Source of the DNA: Amycolatopsis sp.
GTDB taxonomy: Bacteria > Actinomycetota > Actinomycetes > Mycobacteriales > Pseudonocardiaceae
Reading direction: 5' to 3'
Assembly: GCF_025464955.1 (NCBI RefSeq)
Contig: NZ_JAODNM010000174.1
Location: 1-57,853 of the forward strand
Length of the DNA: 57,853 nt
The notes beneath the pieces were generated by a model. The model was not told the origin of the DNA. It saw only the letters and a list, made by a program, of their open reading frames with translations, and did no database searches. A program made the translations under genes and the position numbers. Shown in pieces: positions 17,941 to 27,412 of the stretch (the first letter of the stretch is position 1; every line of letters starts with the position of its first letter).

Positions 17941-20900
17941 TCAGCTGCCGGGCTTGACGAACAGGCGGGTGGCCGAGATGCGGGCGGTGCCGTCGGACTC
18001 CTCGAGGGTGTCGAGCTGGTTGCGGATGGTGGCGTCGACGGAGAGGTACTTGCGGCCGGCGCGCAGGTCGGCGTCGTTACGGAGGCGGACGATCAGCGGG
18101 AACTCGCTCAGCGCGCCGGCGTCGAACAGGCCGGTCGTGTAGATGAGCTGAACGCCCAGTGCGCTCGCGACGACGCGCTGCAGTTCGAGCAGGTAGCCCG
18201 CCGACGCGCGGCCGATGGGGTTGTCGAGGAACAGCACGCCGGAATGCCGGTTCTTCATCCGCCCGCGGTTGTTGGACCGCAGCGCCGCCAGGGTGCAGTA
18301 AAGGATGATCGCGGCGGTCAGCTGCTGGCCGCCGGAGAACACGTCCCGGATCTCCGACACCCGCTGCCGCTCAGTACGCAGCACCGAGTCCGGCTTCAGC
18401 ATGTCGACGCGGAATCCCTTGGGCACCGCCGCCTGGACCCCGTGCAGGACCAGCGACATACCGTCGCGTTTGACGTCGCGGCCGTCGCTCGTCTTGCCGA
18501 TCGCGGCTTCGTCGACGACGCCGCCCAGCGCCTCGGCGAGCACGTCCTCCTCCGGATCGGCGAACCGGATCCGCAGGAACTCCTGGCCGGACCAGTCGCC
18601 GAGGCCCTCGGGCAGCCGGGACAGCCGTTGCGCGGACCGCAGCAGCCGCAACGCGCCGTCGACCATGCCCTGCAGCCGCGCCACGATCCCCGACCGGTGC
18701 CGGTCGATCTGCGCGAGGTCGTCGGTGAGCGTCCGGAGCCGGGGCCGCAACGCGACCGACCATTCGGCCGCGTTGGCGGGCAGGCTGTCGCGCCGGACGG
18801 CGATGATCTGCTGGCGAACCGGGCTCGTGAGCTTCTCGAACCGCTTGTCCGTCGCGTACTGCGCCAGCGCGTCGGCATGCCCGCGGACACGCTTCTCGGC
18901 AGTGTCGACGGCCGCGTCGGCGTCGGCGAGCGACGCGTTCAGCCTGCCGATGCGCGACTGCGCCGTGTCGACGTCGCCGTCGAACACGGACTCGGCCTCA
19001 CCTTCGGGCGCTAGATGCGCGAGGGACTCGGCGAGCAGCCGGAAACCGGCCGCCGACGAGTTCGCGGACTCCAGGACGTGCTCGGCCTCGGAACGCCGAG
19101 CCGTCGTCTGCTCCCAGACGCGCGCGGCCGCGGTGGCCTCCTCCGCGGCGATGTCGATCAGTTCCTTGCCGTGCTCGATATCGCGCGGACGCCCGTAGTG
19201 CTCCAGCGACGCAGGCTGCTTCGGGAGCTGGTCGAGTTCGGCCTTGCGCGTGGCGACCAGTCCGATCGCCTCGGCGCGCTCGTTCTCCAGCGCGGCGACC
19301 GTCCGACCAGCGCGGGCGTACGCCGCGGCCCTGGTCGCGGCGTCGGACCCGTCCGCGGTCTCCAGCAGCTGCCCGGCCAGGTCGCGGACGACCTGGTCGA
19401 GGCCTTCGAGCGCCGCGCGGGCGGCCGACTCCGCGGACTCGGCCTGGTCCAGTTCCGCGCGGAGGTCGCTGCCGACCTCGACCTTCGCGTAGGAGTCGCT
19501 CGCCTCGGCAAACGCCCGGCGCAGCACGTCGACGGGCTCCTTCGGGACCGGTTCGTCCTCGGAAACCCCGCCACCGCCGGGAACTTCGGCGAGCTCGGCC
19601 CGTGCGCTGCTGACCGTCCGGCGGTGCCCGTCGGCGGTCCGCTGCTCCTCGGCAACCTCTTCGCGCAGCCGCGCGGCGCGGGTCTTCGCCGCCTCGGCCT
19701 CGGCCTCGGCCTGGCCGACGATCTCCTGCGCGCGCCCGGCGGCGTCCGTCCACTCAGGAATCCTGGTGGCGCGGCCCGCCAGCTCGACGAGGGCACGCGA
19801 ACGCTCGTCGCCCATCCGTACCTCGACACGCAGCGCCGGGACGGCCTCGCGCAGCCGAGTGCGCTTCGCGGCGAGATCGGCGAGGATCCGCTCCGCGGCG
19901 GAGACCTCGGACTCGGCTTCGGCGAGATCAGTCGCCGCTTGTTCGGCTTCCTCGGCGAGCGTACCGATGGCGCCGGCCGGGTAGTCCTCACGCCAGGTGG
20001 TGAGCTTCCATTCGAGAGCTGCGTCGTCGCCGAGGACCCCGGACAGCACTTCGAGCTGCTTCTGCCGCTGACTGTGTCGCGCGGCGATGGCTTCACGCTC
20101 GGCGTCCGCCGCGTCTTCGTCATACATCGCGGGGTTCGGCGTCACCAGGAATTCAACGCCGCCAGCGCCTTCAGCCGACCGCAGCGCCTCCGTCGTCGAG
20201 ACCGGCAGCACGACGCGAGGCAGCAGCTTCGCCTGTTCCAGCGCGACCTTCGCACGCGACAGCTGCTTCGCCTCGTTGACGAGCACACCGCCGACAAGGT
20301 GCGGCAGCTCCGCGAGGACTCGCTTACGCTGCTTGTCATCCATTGTGGACAGATAGCGCCAGCCGGACCACGCCGTGACGCCCGCGGCTTCGAGGACTTC
20401 CAGCGCCGACTGGACTTCCGGCGGTTCCGGAAGCAGGCCGCCGTCGCCCAGCGCGCCGAGCGCGCGCTCGTCGACCGCTTCGGACATCCGCAACGCCGTC
20501 TGCTCGCGTTCCGCTTCCAAACGCGCTTCGCGGAGTCGTTTGAGCAGCGAGGGAGTGTCGGTCTCCAGCCGGACGTCGTCGCCGCCGAGCAGTTCGAGCA
20601 GGCGCGGGTGCGCCGCGAGGCTGTCGGTCCGGCGGTGGGCCCGGTCGAGTTCGAGCGCGGTCCGTTCGGCGGCGGCGTGCGCGACCGAAGCCCGCTGCTG
20701 GAGCCGGTGCAGCTCTGTCTGCGCTTCGGTGTGTTCCTCGGCCGCGTGTTCGAGGTCGGCTTCCCGCGAGGCGAGCTCTGACACGGCGTTTTCGGCGCGG
20801 CCGCGGGCTTCCTGCGCCGCTGAAGCGAGCTCGCCCGCGTCCCCGAGAAGCCCGTCACGGACCGCTTGGCGGATCTCCGTCTTGATCTCGTCGATGCGTG

Positions 20901-22374
20901 ACGTCAACTGAGCATGTTCCGCGCGATGTTTCGCGGCGGTGCCGGTGGCTTCGTCGCGTTCCATCTGGGCGACGGCGGCCGCCTCGCCGGTGGCCGCGAC
21001 GCGGCTCTCGGCGGCCTTCGCCTGATCTGCGGCTTCGGCCGCCAAGGCCAGCAAACCGCGGGCGAGGCCCGAGGCAGCGGCATTCTTCGCGCGCAGAGCC
21101 GGTTTCGCCGTCTGCTCACGTTCTCCGACCAGCTCACGGATGTCGGCTGCCTTGCGTACGGCGTTGACGTGCCCGAGCACAGTGCCGGTCTCTCGCCACG
21201 CTTCGGCCGTCGCCCGCGCTTCGGCGACGTCGTCATCGAGACGCTTCTTGTCCTCGGTGGCCGCAGTCAGGCGAAGGTCCGCGACTACGCGACGCAGCTC
21301 GGTGACGACAGCAGCGAGGCGCCGGTGATCGCCTTCGGCGAGCTTCTCCGCGTCGCGAGTCTCGTTGACATGCGCTTCGAGACCGGACAACCGCTCCGAC
21401 TCGATGCCGTGACGTGCGGTGATCGACCCCGCGAGCACCCGGGCTTCTTCGCGCGCTCGGTCCGCCATCTTGCGCGACGCGGCGGCAAGTCCCTCTTCGT
21501 CGGTCAACGGCGTCAGCAGGTCGAGCGCGCCGGCGACGAAGTCCCGCTCGGCGAGCAGTTCCCCGCGCTGAGACAGGTTGTGGGCGTAGGTCTGGACGAC
21601 CTCGGCCAGGTCGCGCGGGTCGTCCTCGGCGATGACCGCGCGCAGCAGGAACTCGACGAACGCCTCGTCGGTGTTGAACGCGAACGCGTCGGCCGCCTCG
21701 CCCTCACCGGCGTTCATCGCGCGCTGGTAACGGAAAAGCTCGGTGTCCAGGCCGATCGAGTCGAGCCGCTCGGTCCACTCGTGGTGCCGTCGCGTCCAGA
21801 ACAGCTCCAGCTCGGGCTCGTCGTGCTGCCCGGCGTCCAGCTTCTCCTGGAACGCCGACATCGTCAGCAGGCGGCCGTCGACGGTGAGCGGCAGGTTGTC
21901 GAGCCCCAGCGAGGAGCTCGGCCGGAAGCAGAACCACGAGTCGATCAGGTTGGCCGGGTCGGTCGAGGTCACGTGCCCGCGCCACTCGGAGACCTTGCCG
22001 GTGATCACGCGGGCACCGGTTTCGGTGTGCTGCCACTCCAGCACGACGTGCGAAACGTCCTTGGCGGAGACGAACTTCTCCAACACGCGAGTGTTCGTCG
22101 TACCGACCACCTGACGACGTCCCGGCAGCATCACCGAGAAGATCAGCTTGATCAGGACGGACTTCCCACCACCGTTCTCGAGGAACAGCACGCTCGCCGG
22201 TGACGGCCGGTGTGGCAAGCCCTGCTCCGCGGAATGGATGCCGGCGCTGAACAACGCGTCCTGGGTGGGCGCCTTGACGACCTCGCCGACCCCGGACAGG
22301 TCGAGCACGACGTCCTGGTAGCGCGCGCCGGCCGGGCCGACGGAGTGCAGGCGGACCCGCGAAAGCTCATACAT
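17941..22374 (-). CDS. MukB/JetC-like SMC ATPase of a toprim-less condensin-type system
   Basis: A 1477-aa SMC-type ATPase. The N-terminal head has Walker A ENGGGKS at residues 66-72. Long Ala/Glu/Arg-rich coiled coils run from about 310 to 640 and 790 to 1220, with a globular hinge-like domain near 640-790 (GVTAWSGWRYLS, HLVGGVLVNEA). The C-terminal head has an SGGQQ signature near 1345 and Walker B VLFLDNP near 1383, then ALGVQLIYTTG, which matches the MukB-type C-terminal layout. The residue after the Walker B Asp is Asn, where SMC ATPases have the catalytic Glu. Third gene of a three-gene operon whose order F-E-B matches MukFEB/MksFEB/JetABC. No JetD toprim gene is present. Confidence 0.8.
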   Translation of the reverse strand: MYELSRVRLHSVGPAGARYQDVVLDLSGVGEVVKAPTQDALFSAGIHSAEQGLPHRPSPASVLFLENGGGKSVLIKLIFSVMLPGRRQVVGTTNTRVLEKFVSAKDVSHVVLEWQHTETGARVITGKVSEWRGHVTSTDPANLIDSWFCFRPSSSLGLDNLPLTVDGRLLTMSAFQEKLDAGQHDEPELELFWTRRHHEWTERLDSIGLDTELFRYQRAMNAGEGEAADAFAFNTDEAFVEFLLRAVIAEDDPRDLAEVVQTYAHNLSQRGELLAERDFVAGALDLLTPLTDEEGLAAASRKMADRAREEARVLAGSITARHGIESERLSGLEAHVNETRDAEKLAEGDHRRLAAVVTELRRVVADLRLTAATEDKKRLDDDVAEARATAEAWRETGTVLGHVNAVRKAADIRELVGEREQTAKPALRAKNAAASGLARGLLALAAEAADQAKAAESRVAATGEAAAVAQMERDEATGTAAKHRAEHAQLTSRIDEIKTEIRQAVRDGLLGDAGELASAAQEARGRAENAVSELASREADLEHAAEEHTEAQTELHRLQQRASVAHAAAERTALELDRAHRRTDSLAAHPRLLELLGGDDVRLETDTPSLLKRLREARLEAEREQTALRMSEAVDERALGALGDGGLLPEPPEVQSALEVLEAAGVTAWSGWRYLSTMDDKQRKRVLAELPHLVGGVLVNEAKQLSRAKVALEQAKLLPRVVLPVSTTEALRSAEGAGGVEFLVTPNPAMYDEDAADAEREAIAARHSQRQKQLEVLSGVLGDDAALEWKLTTWREDYPAGAIGTLAEEAEQAATDLAEAESEVSAAERILADLAAKRTRLREAVPALRVEVRMGDERSRALVELAGRATRIPEWTDAAGRAQEIVGQAEAEAEAAKTRAARLREEVAEEQRTADGHRRTVSSARAELAEVPGGGGVSEDEPVPKEPVDVLRRAFAEASDSYAKVEVGSDLRAELDQAESAESAARAALEGLDQVVRDLAGQLLETADGSDAATRAAAYARAGRTVAALENERAEAIGLVATRKAELDQLPKQPASLEHYGRPRDIEHGKELIDIAAEEATAAARVWEQTTARRSEAEHVLESANSSAAGFRLLAESLAHLAPEGEAESVFDGDVDTAQSRIGRLNASLADADAAVDTAEKRVRGHADALAQYATDKRFEKLTSPVRQQIIAVRRDSLPANAAEWSVALRPRLRTLTDDLAQIDRHRSGIVARLQGMVDGALRLLRSAQRLSRLPEGLGDWSGQEFLRIRFADPEEDVLAEALGGVVDEAAIGKTSDGRDVKRDGMSLVLHGVQAAVPKGFRVDMLKPDSVLRTERQRVSEIRDVFSGGQQLTAAIILYCTLAALRSNNRGRMKNRHSGVLFLDNPIGRASAGYLLELQRVVASALGVQLIYTTGLFDAGALSEFPLIVRLRNDADLRAGRKYLSVDATIRNQLDTLEESDGTARISATRLFVKPGS

Positions 22375-22383
22375 GCCAGTCCC

Positions 22384-23175
22384 TCACAGAGTGTCCGAAA
22401 TGGACGGACGAAGGGTGCCGCCGCCGTCGCCGACCGAAACCACGCCCAGTTCCAGGAGTTCCTCGAACGCGCTGTCCGCGGCCAGTTCGCGAACCTGCAC
22501 CTGGTAGCGCGGGGTCGTCCGGTAGGTGCCGCCCTGCTCGTTGTCGATCTGCACCAGGAAGCCCTGCTCGGACAGGAACCTCAGCGCTCGCGCCACCATG
22601 CCCCGGGTGGTGTCGGACGCGAGCCTGCCGTCCTTGGTCGCCGCTGTCGCCGGGCGACGCGCGTACGCCCGCCAAGCCTGTTCCAGCTCGGGGGCGTCGG
22701 ACAGCGGGTCGTTGTTCTGCTCGGCCTTCGCGGCGCGCTCGTCAAGGATGCGGCACGCTTCGCGGACCACGCCGTCGACCTGCTCGACGCTGACCCGGCC
22801 GATGTAGGTGTCGTTGGCGAGGTCGTCGGGCCTCGGGTAGCCGAGCGCGGCGGCCGCGAGGTGAACCAGGCCGTGCAGCACCTTCTCGGTCTCGCGCCGC
22901 TCGCGGATCTTGCTCTGCCGCGCGTAGCTGTCCATTTTGATCTCGAACACCGACTCGTCGGTCGCCGCGAGCACCGCCCCGGCCTGCGTGCTGACGTCGA
23001 GCACCATCAGGCCGAGCCCGGCCGCGACGGAGTTGGCCAGCTGCTTGAACGCGCTGTCCTGCCCGTAGCGGCGGACGAGCTCCGCGTAGACGACGTCACG
23101 CCCCGGAAGCTGCTTCGGCCGCATGCCGAACGAAATCAACCTGGCCGCCGACTCGGCGTCCCCGTTGGTGCTCAC
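22384..23175 (-). CDS. MukE/JetB-like winged-helix subunit
   Basis: A 263-aa soluble protein encoded between a kleisin-like and an SMC-like gene. The C-terminal third (RGMVARALRFLSEQGFLVQIDN then TTPRYQVQV) reads as a winged-helix domain, and the middle is helical (EKVLHGLVHLAAAALG). Size and position match MukE/MksE/JetB, which bind the kleisin and regulate the SMC complex. Overlaps the upstream gene by 4 nt (ATGA) and leaves 9 nt to the SMC gene, so stoichiometric expression is likely. The family call rests mainly on gene order and fold-like features. Confidence 0.65.
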   Translation of the reverse strand: MSTNGDAESAARLISFGMRPKQLPGRDVVYAELVRRYGQDSAFKQLANSVAAGLGLMVLDVSTQAGAVLAATDESVFEIKMDSYARQSKIRERRETEKVLHGLVHLAAAALGYPRPDDLANDTYIGRVSVEQVDGVVREACRILDERAAKAEQNNDPLSDAPELEQAWRAYARRPATAATKDGRLASDTTRGMVARALRFLSEQGFLVQIDNEQGGTYRTTPRYQVQVRELAADSAFEELLELGVVSVGDGGGTLRPSISDTL

Positions 23176-24659
23176 GCCGTCTCCCCCTGTTGGTCACTCG
23201 GTCCGGCGCCCCGGTCGATCAGTGCCGACGCGAGCAGCAGGTCCGCGCCGCCGAACTCGGCGTCGACGAGCTGCGTGCCGTCGTCGATGCCGATCAGCGC
23301 CCGATCATCGCCCTGACGCACCGCCGCCGCCACTCCCGGGCTGTACGAATAGAGCGCGCGCAACGCGACCAGCCGTGCCAGCCCCGGATCGAACTCCCTC
23401 GCCTCGGCGAGCAGGCCGGACAGCCGTCGCGGCACGTCGGGCAGGTCCAGCAGCTCGTCGGCTTGGCGCCACTGGTCGTCGCTGTAGTAGTCCAGCGTCT
23501 CCGGCGGCACCAGCTCCGGCTCGGGCACCTCCCCGACCAGCTTGTCGCGCTCGGGCGCGGGCCGCAGCAGCAGCGAGACCAGCGACGACAGCGAAGGCAC
23601 GGTAGGCACCGCGAGCCCGGACGAGCCGAGGAAGAACTTCTCGACCGGCGCGACAGCGTCCGAGATCGGCAGTTCGAGGCAGGGCACGAGCAGCTGGCCG
23701 AACAGGTCGATCGTGGCGCGCCGGGGCGGCCCGGAGAACTGCTGACGGTCCTGCTCGGCGCGGAACGTCGCCCCGGCCGCCTGCAGGCGCGACTGGAGCT
23801 GGGTGTGCCGGCTGATGCAGTCGCCGACGATGTCGACGAGCTCGGCGGCCCGGCGCTTGCGGTCCGGGTCCTCGGCGTCGTCGCGCGCGATGGTGATGTT
23901 CTTGAGGATCGCGTTCTCGGCGCGGAACCGCGCCTCGATGTGCGTGAGAGCGGAATCGAGCAGCTCGGGCATCTCCGAGTCCCAGTCCACCGCGCGGACG
24001 TCGCGGCGGGTCGCGTCGAGCTTCACCCGCAGCGTCTCGCCGTACTGCACGGTCCGGTACCGGGCCTGCTCGGCGGCCAGTTTCGCGTCCGCCAGCCGGC
24101 CGCGGTTGATCAGGTTCTCGAGCTTGACCTCGGCCGCGATATGGGCCGACTCGACGTCGGTGTCCAACGCGCCGACCAGCACGTTGATCGCTTCGTCGGT
24201 GGCGCGGAGGTACACCTCGCCGTCCGACGCGGCGAGCTCGATGAGCAGCTTGAAGTCGAACGCCCGCCGCTGGTAGACGCCCTGAGCGTCGACGCTGCCG
24301 TAGACGCGGCGGAACCCGCGGTCGGCCGTACCGACGTTGATCAGGTTGTCCAGCACCCAGCGAGCGACCCGGACGTGCTCCTCCGGACGCCGGCCTGGCG
24401 CCTGCGCGGCGACGAACGGCTGCAGGCGCCGGACGACCTCGTGGTGGTCGGCGCCGGTGTCGAAGTCCATCGCGATCGTGACCTGGTCGATGGTGTGCAG
24501 CGCGATCTCGGCCATCTGGTAGACCGTCGCGTCGGCCCAGTCGAGCTTGGCCTTGCGGGAGTCGAGGTCGTGCAGCGGCGCGGTGCAGGCGAGCGCCTTG
24601 AGCCGACGGGCCAGGCCCTCGTCGGCCAGTCCCCCACCGATCAGCTCCGAGTCACGCAC
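23172..24659 (-). CDS. MukF/JetA-like kleisin subunit
   Basis: A 495-aa soluble, largely helical protein. The N-terminal 150 residues contain winged-helix-like segments (FDFKLLIELAASDGEVYLRA). Residues 165-240 form a long helical segment (LINRGRLADAKLAAEQARYR then YGETLRVKLDATRRDVRAVDW), similar to the neck/linker part of MukF/MksF/JetA proteins. The C-terminus is another small helical domain. First gene of the operon; stop overlaps the next start by 4 nt. Probably bridges the two SMC heads. Alternative: a structurally similar component of a different SMC-like system. Confidence 0.65.
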   Translation of the reverse strand: MRDSELIGGGLADEGLARRLKALACTAPLHDLDSRKAKLDWADATVYQMAEIALHTIDQVTIAMDFDTGADHHEVVRRLQPFVAAQAPGRRPEEHVRVARWVLDNLINVGTADRGFRRVYGSVDAQGVYQRRAFDFKLLIELAASDGEVYLRATDEAINVLVGALDTDVESAHIAAEVKLENLINRGRLADAKLAAEQARYRTVQYGETLRVKLDATRRDVRAVDWDSEMPELLDSALTHIEARFRAENAILKNITIARDDAEDPDRKRRAAELVDIVGDCISRHTQLQSRLQAAGATFRAEQDRQQFSGPPRRATIDLFGQLLVPCLELPISDAVAPVEKFFLGSSGLAVPTVPSLSSLVSLLLRPAPERDKLVGEVPEPELVPPETLDYYSDDQWRQADELLDLPDVPRRLSGLLAEAREFDPGLARLVALRALYSYSPGVAAAVRQGDDRALIGIDDGTQLVDAEFGGADLLLASALIDRGAGPSDQQGETA

Positions 24660-24712
24660 AGCGAGCCAGATTAGTCGGCGTCCCGGCTACCCGCTCGGGT
24701 GACCGGCTCTCG

Positions 24713-25213
24713 TCACTTACGGAACAGGGGGCATTGCGCAGCGGGTAGGGCACCGGTCTTCCCCCGGAGAACCGCCCACACGTTGCGGGGGTCGACCGTC
24801 CTCGCCATGGCCTTCACCCCGACCACCGTGCAGACGATCTGTTCCACCGCGATCGGGCTCAGGGCGCGCACGTCCATCAGGACGCTGATGACCACGGACC
24901 CGTCGTCGACGTAGACCGAGCTCGCCGCCGAGTCGGGCACGGACCGAGGCGGGAGGTCGGTGGTCAACCCCGCGGCGAGGTCGGCGTCGGTCGGTCCGGC
25001 AAAGAGCAGGGAGAGCGCGGTCGTGGCGTCACCCAGGTGCCCGATGTTCCGCTGGACCGGCGCCATCAGGCCGCCCTTGACGAAGTACAGCACCGGCCCG
25101 GTGGCGACCCCGGCCGCGGCCATACCACCGCCGAGCACCCCGGTCGGGCGAACGCCGCAGCCCGCGAGCACGGCGAGCAGCCCGGCCAGGACGACTAACA
25201 CTGCCTTCCTCAT
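24713..25213 (-). CDS. lipoprotein of the AfsQ two-component operon (GerMN-like)
   Basis: A 166-aa exported lipoprotein: MRKAVLVVLAGLLAVLAGC gives a signal with lipobox LAGC, Cys at 19. The rest, with FVKGGLMAPVQRNI, ATTALSLLFAGPTDAD and the C-terminal VEQIVCTVVGVK, resembles a GerMN domain. It overlaps the sensor kinase stop by 4 nt (ATGA), so it is the third gene of the regulator-kinase-lipoprotein operon. In Streptomyces the afsQ1-afsQ2 pair is followed by a lipoprotein gene in the same way. It may tune the kinase's sensor domain outside the membrane. Confidence 0.78.
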   Translation of the reverse strand: MRKAVLVVLAGLLAVLAGCGVRPTGVLGGGMAAAGVATGPVLYFVKGGLMAPVQRNIGHLGDATTALSLLFAGPTDADLAAGLTTDLPPRSVPDSAASSVYVDDGSVVISVLMDVRALSPIAVEQIVCTVVGVKAMARTVDPRNVWAVLRGKTGALPAAQCPLFRK

Positions 25214-26637
25214 ACCTCGCTCCTCTCGCCGGGCAGTCGCAGGACGAACCGCGCGCCGCCGTCCGGACTGTTGCCCGCCTCGATCCCGCCGCCGTGCAGG
25301 TTCGCGTTCTTCAGCGCGATCGACAAACCGAGCCCGCTGCCCTCGGACCGGGCTCGGGCCGCGTCGGCCTTGTAGAACCGCCCGAACACCTGCGGAACCA
25401 CGTCGGGGGCGAGACCGGGCCCGGAATCGGTAACCTCGACGACGACGTCGGCGCCCTCTCGGCGCAAGACCACCCGAACGGGCTGCTCACCGTGCCGCAG
25501 AGCGTTGCCGACGAGGTTGGCGACGATGACGTCCAGCCGCCGTCGGTCGACCGGCGCGAAGACCCCGGCCGGCAGGTCGGCCTCGACGGACTCCGTCCAG
25601 CCGCGGGTCCGCAGGGTCCCGGCGATCATCGCGCCGACGTCCTCCCGATGGGTGTCCAGCATCGCGGTCTGGGCGTCGAACCGGGAGATCTCGATGAGGT
25701 CCTCGACCAGGCGGGCGAGCTTCCGGGTCTCTCCGCCGACGAGCCGGGCCGCCTGCCCCGCGTCCGGAGTGAGTCCGGTTTCCTCTTCCAGGATTTCGTT
25801 CACCGCGGTCATCGCCGCGAGCGGGGTGCGCAGTTCGTGCGAGACGTCGGCGACGAACCGCCGCGCGTCGGCCTCCATCCGCCGCAGCTCGGTCATCGAT
25901 GCCTCGAGACTGGCGGCGGTGTCGTTGAAGGTTCGCGCGAGATCGGTGAGCTCGTCGGAGCCAGTGGTCACCAGCCGGGTCGACAAGTCGCCCTTGGCGA
26001 GGCTGCGCGCCGCGTCCCGCAGCCGTCGAACGGGCCGCAGCACCGCCCCGGCGGCCAGCAGGGCGATGAGCATGGCCAACGGGATCGCCACCGCGGCGGT
26101 CTTCCAGCCGTTGTCGGCGAACTCCTCGATGCTCTGCTGGGCGGTGTACAGGGAGTGCACCGCGTAGACCTCGATCCCGGAATGCGTAGCGGTCCCATCG
26201 GGACGGAAGGCCAGCACGGGCATCCCCACCAGCAGGTACGGCCCGCCGTAACGATCTACACGCTGGAAGAACAGCTGGTTCGCAGCCCTCACCTCGGAGC
26301 GCAGGTCGTCGGGAAACCAAGACAAGGCGGCCGACTGCGAGGAATTCATGCCCTGGTAGACGATGGTCGCGTCGTAGCCCAGCTTCCGCGCGACCAGGTC
26401 GAGCGTGGTCTGGTCCGGCGGCATGGTGATGGTCGGCGCGATCGTGTTGATGTTGTCGCGCAACGTGGTCATGTAATCGTCCTGGGCCGCGGTGAGCACC
26501 GCGCGACGCCCGGAGACGTAGCTCGCGCCGGACGCGGCGACGGTCGCGACCAGTGCCACCACGATGAACGCCAAGATGAGACGTGGGCGGATTCCCTTGG
26601 CCCACAAGGGGATATCACGTGGTCGGGGAAGTTTCAC
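25210..26637 (-). CDS. afsQ2: AfsQ2-like sensor histidine kinase
   Basis: A 475-aa membrane kinase. TM1 near residues 17-37, an extracytoplasmic sensor domain (about 40-185), TM2 near 185-207, HAMP to about 260, HisKA with phosphoacceptor His near 268 in DVSHELRTPLAAM, then HATPase with N-box NLVGNALRHG near 376 and GSGLGLSIA. I chose the GTG at 26637, in GTGA overlap with the regulator stop; the much longer open frame upstream is a shadow of the regulator gene. Partner of the AfsQ1-like regulator. The signal is not evident from sequence. Confidence 0.85.
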   Translation of the reverse strand: MKLPRPRDIPLWAKGIRPRLILAFIVVALVATVAASGASYVSGRRAVLTAAQDDYMTTLRDNINTIAPTITMPPDQTTLDLVARKLGYDATIVYQGMNSSQSAALSWFPDDLRSEVRAANQLFFQRVDRYGGPYLLVGMPVLAFRPDGTATHSGIEVYAVHSLYTAQQSIEEFADNGWKTAAVAIPLAMLIALLAAGAVLRPVRRLRDAARSLAKGDLSTRLVTTGSDELTDLARTFNDTAASLEASMTELRRMEADARRFVADVSHELRTPLAAMTAVNEILEEETGLTPDAGQAARLVGGETRKLARLVEDLIEISRFDAQTAMLDTHREDVGAMIAGTLRTRGWTESVEADLPAGVFAPVDRRRLDVIVANLVGNALRHGEQPVRVVLRREGADVVVEVTDSGPGLAPDVVPQVFGRFYKADAARARSEGSGLGLSIALKNANLHGGGIEAGNSPDGGARFVLRLPGERSEV

Positions 26638-27311
26638 AGCGGCCCGAACCGGTAGCCGAAGCCACGGGCGGTGCGGATGTAGACCGGGTCCGCCGGCACG
26701 TCCTCGACCTTCGCCCGCAGTCGCTGAACACAGGCGTCGACGATCCGGGAGTCGCCGAGGAAGTCGTGTTCCCACACCAGTTCCAGGAGCTGCTGTCGCG
26801 TGTGGACACGACCGGGCACGCGGGACAGTTCGAGCAGCAGCTTCATTTCCGTCGGTGTGAGCCCGACCGGCTTGCCCGACTTCGTCACCACCAGCGCCGC
26901 GCGGTCGATGTGGAGGTCGCCGTAGGTGTTCTGCTCTTGCCCGCCGCGGGCGCCGATCCGCCGCAGCACCGCGCGGATCCGCGCGTCGAGCACGCGGGAC
27001 TGCGCCGGCTTGACCACGTAGTCGTCCGCTCCCGCTTCCAGGCCGCCGACGACGTCGATGTCGTCGCCCCTCGCGGTCAGCATGATGATCGGCACGCTGC
27101 CCGACGCGCGGATCCGGCGGCACACCTCGAAACCGTCGATGCCGGGCAGCATCAGGTCGAGCAGCACGATTTCCGGTGGCGAGGCTGCCAGCAGGCGCAA
27201 TCCGCGTTCGCCGTCCTCGGCGGGCTCGACGCGGTGGCCGTGGCGGCTCAGGCCGAGGCACAGTCCTTCCCGGACGGCGGGGTCGTCTTCGATCAGCAGC
27301 ACAGTGGGCAC
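26634..27311 (-). CDS. afsQ1: AfsQ1-like OmpR-family response regulator
   Basis: A 225-aa regulator: receiver domain with acidic pocket IEDD at 7-10, phosphoacceptor D52 in LLDLMLPG, K near 103, then an OmpR winged helix (LTPTEMKLLLELSR, VDACVQRLRAKVEDVP, RTARGFGYRFG). The wording VWEHDFLGDSRIVDACVQRLRAKV is close to Streptomyces AfsQ1, which links nitrogen/metabolic signals to antibiotic production. I prefer the GTG at 27311, which aligns with the short AfsQ1 N-terminus; a TTG at 27335 is possible. Divergent from the serine hydrolase gene, so the shared promoter region (27312-27412) is a likely autoregulatory site. Confidence 0.85.
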   Translation of the reverse strand: MPTVLLIEDDPAVREGLCLGLSRHGHRVEPAEDGERGLRLLAASPPEIVLLDLMLPGIDGFEVCRRIRASGSVPIIMLTARGDDIDVVGGLEAGADDYVVKPAQSRVLDARIRAVLRRIGARGGQEQNTYGDLHIDRAALVVTKSGKPVGLTPTEMKLLLELSRVPGRVHTRQQLLELVWEHDFLGDSRIVDACVQRLRAKVEDVPADPVYIRTARGFGYRFGPL

Positions 27312-27412
27312 CGGGCAAGTATCGAGGTGGATCAAGCCCCGCGCAGTGGCTGTAGCGAAACCATGACAAGACCACGACGAAACCAGGGTTTCCGAGTGCG
27401 AATCTCAGTCAC

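Noticed and set aside
17941..24659. A complete Wadjet (JetABCD) system
   Set aside because: No toprim JetD-like gene is present on either side in the window.
26638..27375. Long N-terminal extension of the AfsQ2 kinase frame
   Set aside because: Arg/Pro-rich shadow of the afsQ1 gene; the GTGA overlap gives a natural start.
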